From JBELMB01 sp042088665 (lineage in GTDB: Bacteria > Pseudomonadota > Alphaproteobacteria > Rhodobacterales > Rhodobacteraceae), in contig JBELMB010000251.1 in the NCBI GenBank assembly GCA_042088665.1, forward strand, positions 1 to 7,198: DNA of 7,198 nt, read 5' to 3'. A program made the translations under genes and the position numbers. Shown here piece by piece: positions 1 through 5,456 of the stretch. How positions within the stretch are numbered: position 1 is the first letter of the stretch; each line of letters begins with the position of its first letter. The notes under the pieces are model-generated. The model was given only the letters and a program-made list of their open reading frames with translations. It did no database searches and was not told the DNA's origin.

Positions 1-9
1 AGTCCCCCA

Positions 10-1158
10 ATGACCGCCCCGCTCGAAGGCTATACCGTTCTCGACCTGACGCATGTGCTTGCAGGCCCGTTCTGCACGATGACCCTGTCGGATCTCGGCG
101 CAGAAGTGATCAAGGTCGAGCCCCCCGGCCGAGGCGACGACACGCGCGCCTTTCCGCCCTTCAAGGATGGCAAATCCGCCTATTTCGCCGCGATCAATCA
201 CAGCAAGAAATCCATCGCGCTCAACCTGAAGGCTGACGAAGACCGGGAGATCTTTGAACGCCTGCTGGCGCGCTCCGATGTTCTGGTGGAAAACTACCGC
301 CCCGGTGTGATGGAGCGTCTCGGCTATGGTTGGGAAGACCTGCACGCGCATTACCCCTTGCTGGTCTACGGCGCGGTCTCCGGCTTTGGCCACACCGGTC
401 CGGATGCCAAGCGCCCGGCCTATGACATGGTCGTTCAGGCCCGTGGCGGCGTGATGTCGATCACCGGCGAAAAAGACCGCGACCCGGTGCGCGTCGGCGC
501 ATCCATCGGTGATATCGTCGCGGGCATGTTCCTGACGCAAGGCATCCTTGCCGCCCTGATCGACCGCAACCACACAGGCGTGGGCCGCAAGATCGACGTG
601 TCGATGCTCGACAGCCAGCTTGCCATCCTCGAACACGCGGTGGCGCTGACATCGGTGACGGGCAAGGCGCCCGGCCCGTCGGGCGCGCGCCACCCTTCGA
701 TCACACCATTCGAGACATTCCATGCCGCTGACGGGCTTTTTGTGATCGCGGCAGGCAATGACAAACTGTTCGAAAAGCTCTGCATCGCGTTGAACTTGCC
801 AATCTCCGACGACGAACGCTTTGCCACCAACCCCGCGCGCTGCGAGAACGCGCGCCTTCTCAAACGCCTGATCGAAGCGGTCACCCTGGACCAGTCCCGC
901 GCCTTCTGGATTGCAAAGCTGACCGCCGCAGGCATCCCCACCGGACCGATCCAGTCGGTGGACGCGGTGATGAAAGACCCGCAGATCATTGCGCGCAACA
1001 TGGTGGTGGACGTGCTCGACCGCAACGGGCGACAGGCCTACAAGGCGGCGGGCAACCCGATCAAGATGACGGATGCCCCCGACCCGACCAGCCGCGCCCC
1101 TGCGCCGGACCTCGACGGCAACCGCGGCGAGATCCTGCGCTGGCTGGAACAAGAGTGA
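10..1158 (+). CDS. CaiB/BaiF family (class III) CoA-transferase
   Basis: This protein of 382 aa is a class III CoA-transferase, a cytoplasmic enzyme family that moves CoA between a CoA thioester and a free carboxylic acid through an aspartyl-CoA intermediate. The N-terminus (PLEGYTVLDLTHVLAGPFCT, then DLGAEVIKVEPP at about residues 28-39) is the family signature. ENYRPGVMERLG follows at about 94-105, and GDIVAGM at about 167-173 places Asp168 at the catalytic Asp position (Asp169 in formyl-CoA transferase). The length is normal and no lesion is seen. The ATG at 10 fits the family start, but only nine bases precede it, so no ribosome binding site can be judged. The substrate cannot be read from the sequence: formyl/oxalyl-CoA, carnitine, succinyl and racemase-type activities all occur in the family. 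Nothing downstream suggests a shared pathway. The family call is firm and the substrate is unknown. Confidence 0.93.
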   Translation: MTAPLEGYTVLDLTHVLAGPFCTMTLSDLGAEVIKVEPPGRGDDTRAFPPFKDGKSAYFAAINHSKKSIALNLKADEDREIFERLLARSDVLVENYRPGVMERLGYGWEDLHAHYPLLVYGAVSGFGHTGPDAKRPAYDMVVQARGGVMSITGEKDRDPVRVGASIGDIVAGMFLTQGILAALIDRNHTGVGRKIDVSMLDSQLAILEHAVALTSVTGKAPGPSGARHPSITPFETFHAADGLFVIAAGNDKLFEKLCIALNLPISDDERFATNPARCENARLLKRLIEAVTLDQSRAFWIAKLTAAGIPTGPIQSVDAVMKDPQIIARNMVVDVLDRNGRQAYKAAGNPIKMTDAPDPTSRAPAPDLDGNRGEILRWLEQE

Positions 1159-1256
1159 TCCGGACACCGCCCCCCTCAAGGGGTGACGCAACGCGTCCCG
1201 GCCCGGACGATGAAGCCGGGGCGGCGGGATCGCCTCGATTTCAGGGAGGAACTGTC
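1159..1256. other. Intergenic region with GC-rich stem-loops after the CoA-transferase gene
   Basis: This stretch has several short inverted repeats: CCCC-TCAA-GGGG at 1172-1183, GACGC-AAC-GCGTC at 1185-1197, and CCCGGC (1197-1202) with GCCGGG (1215-1220). None is followed by a T-run, so none is a clear intrinsic terminator. They may help end or stabilise the upstream transcript. A promoter for the downstream gene is expected here, but no convincing -35/-10 pair is visible. Confidence 0.35.
1244..1249 (+). promoter_or_regulatory. Ribosome binding site that sets the start of the DsrE-like gene
   Basis: GGGAGG lies seven bases before the ATG at 1257. The frame is open upstream to a GTG at 1155, which overlaps the previous gene. 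That 34-residue extension is Pro/Gly/Arg-rich and would bury the signal peptide. The strong site and the signal peptide starting directly at 1257 decide the start. Confidence 0.85.
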
Positions 1257-1703
1257 ATGCGTGGTCTTGTTTGCGCGCTTATTATGGGCCTGATGTCCTC
1301 GGTCGTTGTGGCCGAAGAAACCGAACGCTACGGCCAGCAGAAGGTCGTCTATGACGTGAGCGACCCGGGCGGCCCGGATGACAAGGCCTACAAGGTGGCG
1401 ATGCGAAACATTCAAGACCATATCAACGCCGTCGGAGCGGGGAATATGGACATCAAGGTGGTCCTGCACGGCAATGGCCTCGGTCTCTTGCTGAGCGCCA
1501 ACACCGATGACACCATTCAAACCGTCGTGTCACAGCTCAAAGGACAGGACGTCGATTTTCACGTCTGAAACAACACCCTCAAAGGGCGCAAGATCTCCTG
1601 TTCCGACGATCTCTACGACGTCTGGGAAGACGACATCGTGCCCTCCGGTGTCGCGGAACTCTCGCGGTTGCAACAGATGGGCCATACCTGCATCAAGCCC
1701 TGA
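1257..1703 (+). CDS. Exported DsrE-family protein with in-frame TGA at the conserved Cys (candidate selenoprotein)
   Basis: Read through the TGA at 1566-1568, the frame gives 148 aa. Residues 1-19 (MRGLVCALIMGLMSSVVVA, then EET) form a signal peptide with an A-x-A-like cleavage site, so the product should act in the periplasm. The mature part has the DsrE/DsrF-like alpha/beta pattern: KVVYDVSD near residue 30, then DIKVVLHGNGLGLL (65-78), then DVDFHV (98-103). The next codon is TGA, followed by NNTLKGRKI and later DIVPSGVAELSRLQQMG and TCIKP, which I recognise as the family C-terminus. In relatives I remember the TGA position is Cys (V-C-N-N-T-L). DsrE-type proteins handle sulfur through that Cys, but the exact role of this exported branch is unknown. 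No other stop or frameshift interrupts the frame and a terminator follows. Ending at 1568 would give 103 aa lacking the last third of the domain. Either TGA is read as Sec or the gene is a fresh nonsense pseudogene; a sequencing error is also possible. Confidence 0.72.
1566..1568 (+). other. In-frame TGA, candidate selenocysteine codon (residue 104)
   Basis: This TGA interrupts an otherwise continuous family-like frame exactly where the motif V-C-N-N-T-L calls for Cys. TGC or TGT differs from TGA by one base, so a nonsense mutation or base-calling error is the competing explanation. The match to a probable redox-active position and the intact downstream frame favour Sec. Recoding would need selA, selB, selC and selD elsewhere in the genome, and none is in this window. 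Confidence 0.55.
1569..1602 (+). promoter_or_regulatory. Possible bacterial SECIS-like stem-loop just after the TGA (weak)
   Basis: Two alternative folds are visible. Fold A pairs CCCT (1576-1579) with AGGG (1583-1586) over a CAA loop, possibly above AACA (1572-1575) pairing with TGTT (1599-1602). Fold B pairs AGGG (1583-1586) with TCCT (1596-1599), with a G-T pair and a nine-base loop (1587-1595, CGCAAGATC) starting 18 bases after the TGA, and two more A-T pairs below a bulged G. Fold B has the distance and the G near the loop start expected of a bacterial SECIS, but its stem is short. SECIS elements vary, so this neither proves nor excludes recoding. Confidence 0.25.
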
Positions 1704-1728
1704 CAACAGGGCGCGCGCGCCCGAAATG

Positions 1729-1758
1729 AACGGTGGCACAGGCGCGCTGCCGTTTTTT
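1729..1758 (+). terminator. Rho-independent terminator of the DsrE-like gene
   Basis: AACGGTGGC (1729-1737) pairs with GCTGCCGTT (1746-1754), with two G-T wobbles, over an eight-base loop, and a run of six T occupies 1753-1758. It begins 25 bases after the second stop (1701-1703) and about 160 bases after the in-frame TGA. The transcript unit is therefore built around the longer reading frame. Just upstream are a CCCTG/CAGGG hairpin (1698-1711) that overlaps the stop codon and a 14-base GC palindrome at 1709-1722. Confidence 0.75.
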
Positions 1759-1824
1759 GTGCAAACTCTGACGCTTCGCGTGTTTCCCGGATCGTGCGGA
1801 ACGTTATCTTGGCGAGAGTCTGAC

Positions 1825-1829
1825 GGAGG
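1825..1829 (+). promoter_or_regulatory. Ribosome binding site of the RACo-like gene
   Basis: GGAGG lies five bases before the ATG at 1835, a strong site that supports this start. A promoter should lie between the terminator ending at 1758 and this site. The only candidate is a -10-like TATCTT at 1805-1810, without a convincing -35 element. Confidence 0.8.
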
Positions 1830-1834
1830 TCCCC

Positions 1835-3886
1835 ATGTCGCAAGACCCGCTTGTAATCTTCACCCCTTCGGGCAAACGCGGACGCTTTCCCGTGGGCACC
1901 CCGGTCCTGACCGCGGCACGGCAGTTGGGCGTGGACCTCGACAGCGTCTGCGGCGGGCGCGGCATCTGCTCAAAGTGCCAGGTGGCGCCAGCCTTCGGCG
2001 ATTTCCCCAAGCACGGGGTCACCGTGGCGCAGGACGCCCTATCGGAGTGGAACGCGGTCGAGGCACGGTATGACGAAAAGCGCGGGCTGGCGGAGGGGCG
2101 GCGCCTTGGCTGTCAGGCCACCGTGCAACAAGACGTGGTCATCGACGTGCCGCCCGAAAGCCAGGTGCACCGGCAGGTGGTGCGCAAGGCCGCCTCGACC
2201 CGCGCCATCGCCATGGATCCGGCCACGCGGCTTTACTACATCGAGGTCGAAGAAGCGGATATGCACGCCCCCACCGGGGATCTGGAACGGGTTGAAAAAG
2301 CGCTTCGCGCGCAATGGCAGATCGACGGCATCACCTGCGACTTTGCCGCTCTGCAAAGCCTGCAGACCGTGTTGCGCAAGGGCAAATGGCACATCACCGT
2401 CGCGCTGAACAAGACCCGCGAAGAGGCCCGGCCCTGTCTTGTGGCCGCCTGGCCGGGGCTGCACGAGGCGGGCCTGTTCGGGTTGGCCATCGACCTTGGC
2501 TCCACCACGATCGCGGCGCATCTGACCAATCTCGACACCGGTGACGTCACCGCCTCAGCCGGGATCATGAACCCGCAGATCCGCTTTGGCGAGGACCTGA
2601 TGAGCCGGGTGTCCTACGCGATGATGAACAAGGGCGGCGACCGGGAAATGACCCGTGCCGTGCGCGAGGCCATCGACACGCTGGCACGGGACATCGCCAC
2701 CGAGGCGGGCATCAGCGCGGAGCTGATCCTGGAGGTGGTGTTCGTGTGCAACCCGGTCATGCACCACTTGCTGCTGGGCATTGATCCGGTGGAACTGGGA
2801 CAGGCGCCCTTTGCGCTGGCCACTTCGGATGCGCTGAACCTGCGCGCCGCGGATCTTGACCTGACGGCGCTGCGCGGCAGTGCGCAGATCTACATCCTGC
2901 CCTGCATCGCTGGCCACGTCGGCGCGGATGCGGCGGCGGTTGCGCTCTCGGAAGAGCCCAACACCTCGAAGGATCTCGCGCTGATCGTCGACGTGGGCAC
3001 CAATGCAGAGATCCTGCTGGGCGATGAGACGCGGGTTCTGGCCTGCTCCTCGCCCACCGGCCCGGCCTTTGAGGGCGCGCAGATCAGCTCTGGCCAACGA
3101 GCGGCCCCCGGCGCCATCGAGGCAATCCGCATCGACCCCGCCACCAAGGACCCCCGCTTTCGCGTGATCGGCTGCGCGCTGTGGTCCGACGAAGACGGGT
3201 TCTGGGAGGCCACGGCGCAGACCGGGATCACCGGCATCTGCGGGTCCGGCATCATCGAGGCGGTGGCGGAACTGCGCACCGCGGGGTTGATGGACCCCTC
3301 GGGCCTGATCGGATCGGCAGAACAGACCGGCACGCCGCGGTGCGAGGCCGAAGGGCGCACGCATGCCTATCTCGTACACGATGGCACCGCCGAGGGTGGC
3401 CCGCGCATCACCGTGACCCAAGGGGATATTCGCGCGATCCAGCTTGCCAAATCGGCGCTCTACGCCGGGGCGCGCCTGTTGATGGACACGCGCAGCGTGG
3501 ACAAGGTGGACCGCGTTGTGCTGGCCGGGGCCTTTGGCGCGCATATCTCGCCGCAGCACGCCATGGTGCTGGGCATGATCCCGGATGTGCCGCTGGAAAA
3601 GGTCACTTCGGCGGGCAACGCCGCGGGCACCGGCGCCCGCATCGCGTTGTGCAACCTCGCCGCCCGGCGGCAGATCGAACGCATGGTGGGTGAGATCACC
3701 AAGGTCGAAACCGCCATCGAGCCAAAGTTTCAGGATCATTTCGTCGCGGCCAATGCGATCCCGCACGCCTCTGACCCCTTCCCGGAATTGAACCTGATCG
3801 TCGATCTTCCCGATGTCAGCTTCAACGCCGGAAGTGGCGCTGACGGCGGCGGTGGCGGCGGACGTCGGCGGCGCCGTCGCAGCTAG
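1835..3886 (+). CDS. [2Fe-2S]/ASKHA-domain reductive activator of corrinoid proteins (RACo/RamA type, DUF4445)
   Basis: This 683-aa cytoplasmic protein should use ATP hydrolysis and an electron from its iron-sulfur cluster to return oxidised Co(II) corrinoid to active Co(I) in a methyltransferase. The N-terminal domain (about 1-100) is a plant-type [2Fe-2S] ferredoxin, with Cys39, Cys45 and Cys48 in VCGGRGICSKC and Cys93 in LGCQ. A linker follows to about residue 210. The actin-like ATPase domain has DLGSTT at 220-225, DVGTNAE from 386, GICGSG, and LAGAFGAHI further on. The tail is low-complexity, a Gly run followed by RRRRRRS. The length is typical and no lesion is seen. A terminator upstream and a further gap downstream suggest it is transcribed alone. 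No corrinoid protein or methyltransferase is encoded nearby, so the partner must be elsewhere. In Roseobacters a relative has been linked, as I recall, to reactivation of a split cobalamin-dependent methionine synthase. The family is sure and the partner is inferred. Confidence 0.92.
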   Translation: MSQDPLVIFTPSGKRGRFPVGTPVLTAARQLGVDLDSVCGGRGICSKCQVAPAFGDFPKHGVTVAQDALSEWNAVEARYDEKRGLAEGRRLGCQATVQQDVVIDVPPESQVHRQVVRKAASTRAIAMDPATRLYYIEVEEADMHAPTGDLERVEKALRAQWQIDGITCDFAALQSLQTVLRKGKWHITVALNKTREEARPCLVAAWPGLHEAGLFGLAIDLGSTTIAAHLTNLDTGDVTASAGIMNPQIRFGEDLMSRVSYAMMNKGGDREMTRAVREAIDTLARDIATEAGISAELILEVVFVCNPVMHHLLLGIDPVELGQAPFALATSDALNLRAADLDLTALRGSAQIYILPCIAGHVGADAAAVALSEEPNTSKDLALIVDVGTNAEILLGDETRVLACSSPTGPAFEGAQISSGQRAAPGAIEAIRIDPATKDPRFRVIGCALWSDEDGFWEATAQTGITGICGSGIIEAVAELRTAGLMDPSGLIGSAEQTGTPRCEAEGRTHAYLVHDGTAEGGPRITVTQGDIRAIQLAKSALYAGARLLMDTRSVDKVDRVVLAGAFGAHISPQHAMVLGMIPDVPLEKVTSAGNAAGTGARIALCNLAARRQIERMVGEITKVETAIEPKFQDHFVAANAIPHASDPFPELNLIVDLPDVSFNAGSGADGGGGGGRRRRRRS

Positions 3887-4157
3887 GGCGCCATGCGCAC
3901 CCTGCGCCCGCCACCTGCGTCTGCCCCGGCGGCAAGCGCCTTGCGTTTGCCCATTCGCTCTGCGTCCTGACCTTTGATGCCTTGCGGGGCGATGGCGGCT
4001 GTTGGTCCCCAATCCGGACGATCAATTCTGTCTGCTGACCTCTTTGGGCGCTGGCTTGCGGGACCTCTGGCCCGAAGGCCGCTTTGCGTGTATACTTACA
4101 CCACTAAACACGCATTCATTGAACGTATGATTTTGTCGCCGATGGGATTTCCCCGCC
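3887..4157. other. Non-coding region between the RACo-like and TIR genes
   Basis: I see no convincing gene in these 271 bases. Near the left end GGGCGC (3886-3891) can pair with GCGCCC (3904-3909), and a stronger hairpin is listed separately. The right part (about 4084-4140) is noticeably richer in A/T than its surroundings and contains TATACT at 4091-4096, a good -10 match, which may belong to the promoter of the TIR gene. No well-spaced -35 is obvious. Confidence 0.4.
3931..3951 (+). terminator. Strong hairpin downstream of the RACo-like gene, possible terminator without T-run
   Basis: GGCAAGCGC (3931-3939) pairs with GCGTTTGCC (3943-3951) over a CTT loop, nine base pairs with one G-T. It lies 45 bases after the stop of the RACo-like gene. 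No T-run follows, so it could be a factor-dependent end or an RNA-stabilising element rather than an intrinsic terminator. Confidence 0.35.
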
Positions 4158-5087
4158 ATGTCCACCATTTTCATCGCCTGGAGCAGCAACCGACACGAAT
4201 CCGGTCCCGAGGCTGAGACAGAAAAACGCGCTGCCCTGAGCATCAAGGACCGCCTTGAAGCCGAGGGCTTTGACGTGTTCATGAGCCCGGAGATCGCCGC
4301 AGGCACCCCCTTTGGCGAGATCATCCGGAGGGAGATCCGCGATGCCAGCCTCGTGATCTCTGTCTTTCCGCCACAACCATCGTTCTGGCAGGCCGCCGAG
4401 GCCGGTCTGGCCTATTTCGAGAAAAAGCTGCTGCCGATCTGCGTGCGCACGGAGAGCACGATCGACCCGTTCAGCGATCTTCAGGCGTTGCAACTGGCCC
4501 CCGGGGACATCGGGGCAGAGGGCGGCGAGACCATGGACAATCTGGTCGAGACGGTGCGCCAACGCGTCGGTGGCGGCGGCTCGCCGGTGATGTACCGCTG
4601 CATCCGCGCCATCAACACGATGTTTTTCTGGCTGGTGCCGGTGCTGGGCTTTGCCGCAGAGATCGTCTGTCTGGTGCTGTTCCAACTGGACATGGTGGAC
4701 TACAACCTGCTGCGCGGGGCGCATATGGTGTCAGGCTCGGTGGTGTTTGGCGGCGGCATCTTCGCGGCGCTGATGCTGGCCCGGTCCGGCGTGTCGCTGA
4801 ACCTGTCAGAGCATCGCTTTGGCTATCACACCGCGCGCAGGCTCTTTGGGCTCTGGTTTGCCGTGGCTGTGTTGCAGGTGGCCACCGGGAGCTTTCTCGC
4901 GATCAAGATTTTCGGCTTTGGCTGGCCTGTCTGGCTGGCGAGCGGGATGGTTGTCTACCTTCTGGCGCTGATCTTCGGGTTGCTGGGGTTCCAGAACTTC
5001 GCCGCGGCCTATCGGTTGGTCAAGGCTACGGCACCTCGCTGGCGATTCAATCACGGATCTTCATGGGGAATCTCCTGCTGTTCCTGA
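4158..5087 (+). CDS. TIR-like domain protein with C-terminal transmembrane helices, probably frameshifted near its end
   Basis: The open frame gives 309 aa. Residues 1-100 look like a TIR domain: STIFIAWSSN (first strand), LEAEGFDVFMSPEIAAGTPF (alphaB and BB-loop region), IRREIRDASLVISVF, then SFWQAAEAGLA with Trp77 and Glu81 spaced as in the S-x-W-x3-E catalytic motif of bacterial TIR NADases, then KLLPICV. A Gly linker (about 138-141) leads to four hydrophobic helices at about 152-177, 188-208, 229-250 and 256-278. After Lys289 the frame turns into non-hydrophobic sequence (ATAPRWRFNHGSSWG) and stops, while another frame continues with a fifth helix up to 5182. One extra G near 5022-5026 would restore a 341-aa protein. 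TIR domains often cleave NAD+ in antiphage abortive systems, and a membrane anchor could serve as sensor or pore. No cyclase or partner gene is visible, so a defence role is inference. Only a weak GGGA at 4144-4147 precedes the ATG. Confidence 0.72.
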   Translation: MSTIFIAWSSNRHESGPEAETEKRAALSIKDRLEAEGFDVFMSPEIAAGTPFGEIIRREIRDASLVISVFPPQPSFWQAAEAGLAYFEKKLLPICVRTESTIDPFSDLQALQLAPGDIGAEGGETMDNLVETVRQRVGGGGSPVMYRCIRAINTMFFWLVPVLGFAAEIVCLVLFQLDMVDYNLLRGAHMVSGSVVFGGGIFAALMLARSGVSLNLSEHRFGYHTARRLFGLWFAVAVLQVATGSFLAIKIFGFGWPVWLASGMVVYLLALIFGLLGFQNFAAAYRLVKATAPRWRFNHGSSWGISCCS

Positions 5088-5182
5088 TGATCGCCTTGCT
5101 GACCACGGTGCTTTACCTGATGACACAGCCGCCGCCGCCAGAGGTGGTGCACCTCGCCATCGAAACCACGCCAAACGCTTGA
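5026..5182 (+). pseudogene. Out-of-frame C-terminal part of the TIR-membrane protein (or a 39-aa small membrane protein)
   Basis: Read in the frame ending at the TGA 5180-5182, this segment gives GYGTSLAIQSRIF, then MGNLLLFLMIALLTTVLYLM (a transmembrane helix), then a Pro-rich tail (QPPPPEVVHLAIETTPNA). It joins naturally to ...AAYRLVK of the TIR gene if one G is added after the AAGG at 5022-5025. This points to a one-base deletion, either real or from sequencing. Alternatively the ATG at 5063 could start a separate 39-aa single-helix protein, but its upstream sequence has no good ribosome binding site. No slippery heptamer that would favour programmed frameshifting is seen. Confidence 0.6.
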
Positions 5183-5217
5183 CGGCCCCGGGGCGCTCCG
5201 GTACTCACCGGCCTCGC
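5183..5217. other. Short spacer before the tRNA gene
   Basis: These 35 bases contain the palindrome CCCCGGGG (5186-5193) and a CCGGT-ACTC-ACCGG hairpin (5198-5211). No T-run follows and there is no room for a separate complete promoter, so the tRNA promoter may lie inside the 3' end of the preceding gene. Confidence 0.3.
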
Positions 5218-5291
5218 GCGGGTATGATGTAATGGTAGCCTGTCAGCTTCCCAAGCTGAACGCGCGGGTTCGATTCCCGCTACCCGCTCCA
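5218..5291 (+). tRNA. tRNA-Gly (anticodon CCC), CCA encoded
   Basis: The full cloverleaf is visible. The acceptor stem is GCGGGTA (5218-5224) with TACCCGC (5281-5287), followed by discriminator T and an encoded CCA. The D-loop is AATGGTA. The anticodon stem is TCAGC/GCTGA around the loop TTCCCAA, giving anticodon CCC, which reads GGG glycine codons. The T-arm is GCGGG-TTCGATT-CCCGC. The D-stem (ATGT with GCCT) has one T-C mismatch and a T-G wobble; the other stems pair perfectly. Its place beside an accessory-type gene is typical of integration hot spots, but I see no repeated copy of the tRNA 3' end in this window. Confidence 0.95.
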
Positions 5292-5456
5292 ACCTCCATC
5301 GTCATTTCGGAACGCGGCATCGTCACTGTGCCGTGCCAGGACCCTGGGGCAGGACATGGGGTGCGATCCCTGCCTTTTGTCAGCAAGTCTCTAGTGACCC
5401 AGCCAGCCGGACCGCCGCGAGGGGGTCGCGCCCTTCTCGGATGTTGCGAACCTGAC
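5292..5456. other. Intergenic region between tRNA-Gly and the convergent TPR gene
   Basis: These 165 bases lie between the + strand tRNA and the 3' end of the - strand TPR gene, so both transcripts should end here. I find only a short CCAG-GACC-CTGG inverted repeat (about 5336-5347) and no intrinsic terminator with a T-run on either strand. No protein-coding signal is evident. Confidence 0.4.

Noticed and set aside
1155..1256. Upstream extension of the DsrE-like frame to a GTG at 1155
   Set aside because: It overlaps the previous gene, has an unlikely Pro/Gly/Arg composition, would bury the signal peptide, and the strong GGGAGG sits before the ATG at 1257.
1619..1632. CGTCT-GGGA-AGACG hairpin as the SECIS element
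   Set aside because: Its loop lies about 55 bases after the TGA, beyond the usual bacterial range, and the bases encode residues (DVWED) likely constrained by protein function.
1507..2073. 188-aa open frame on the + strand
   Set aside because: It lies out of frame across the DsrE-like 3' half, the terminator and the start of the RACo-like gene; its composition is that of a shadow frame in GC-rich DNA.
2555..4012. 485-aa open frame on the - strand opposite the RACo-like gene
   Set aside because: It is antisense to a clearly recognisable gene, has repetitive Arg/Gly/Ala-rich composition and no recognisable domain; long antisense frames are common at this GC content.
5019..5030. Programmed ribosomal frameshift in the TIR gene
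   Set aside because: No slippery heptamer, internal Shine-Dalgarno or clear downstream stimulatory structure is seen; a one-base deletion is simpler.
5218..5291. tRNA-Gly as an attachment site of an integrated element
   Set aside because: No second copy of the tRNA 3' end, integrase or mobility gene is present in the window.
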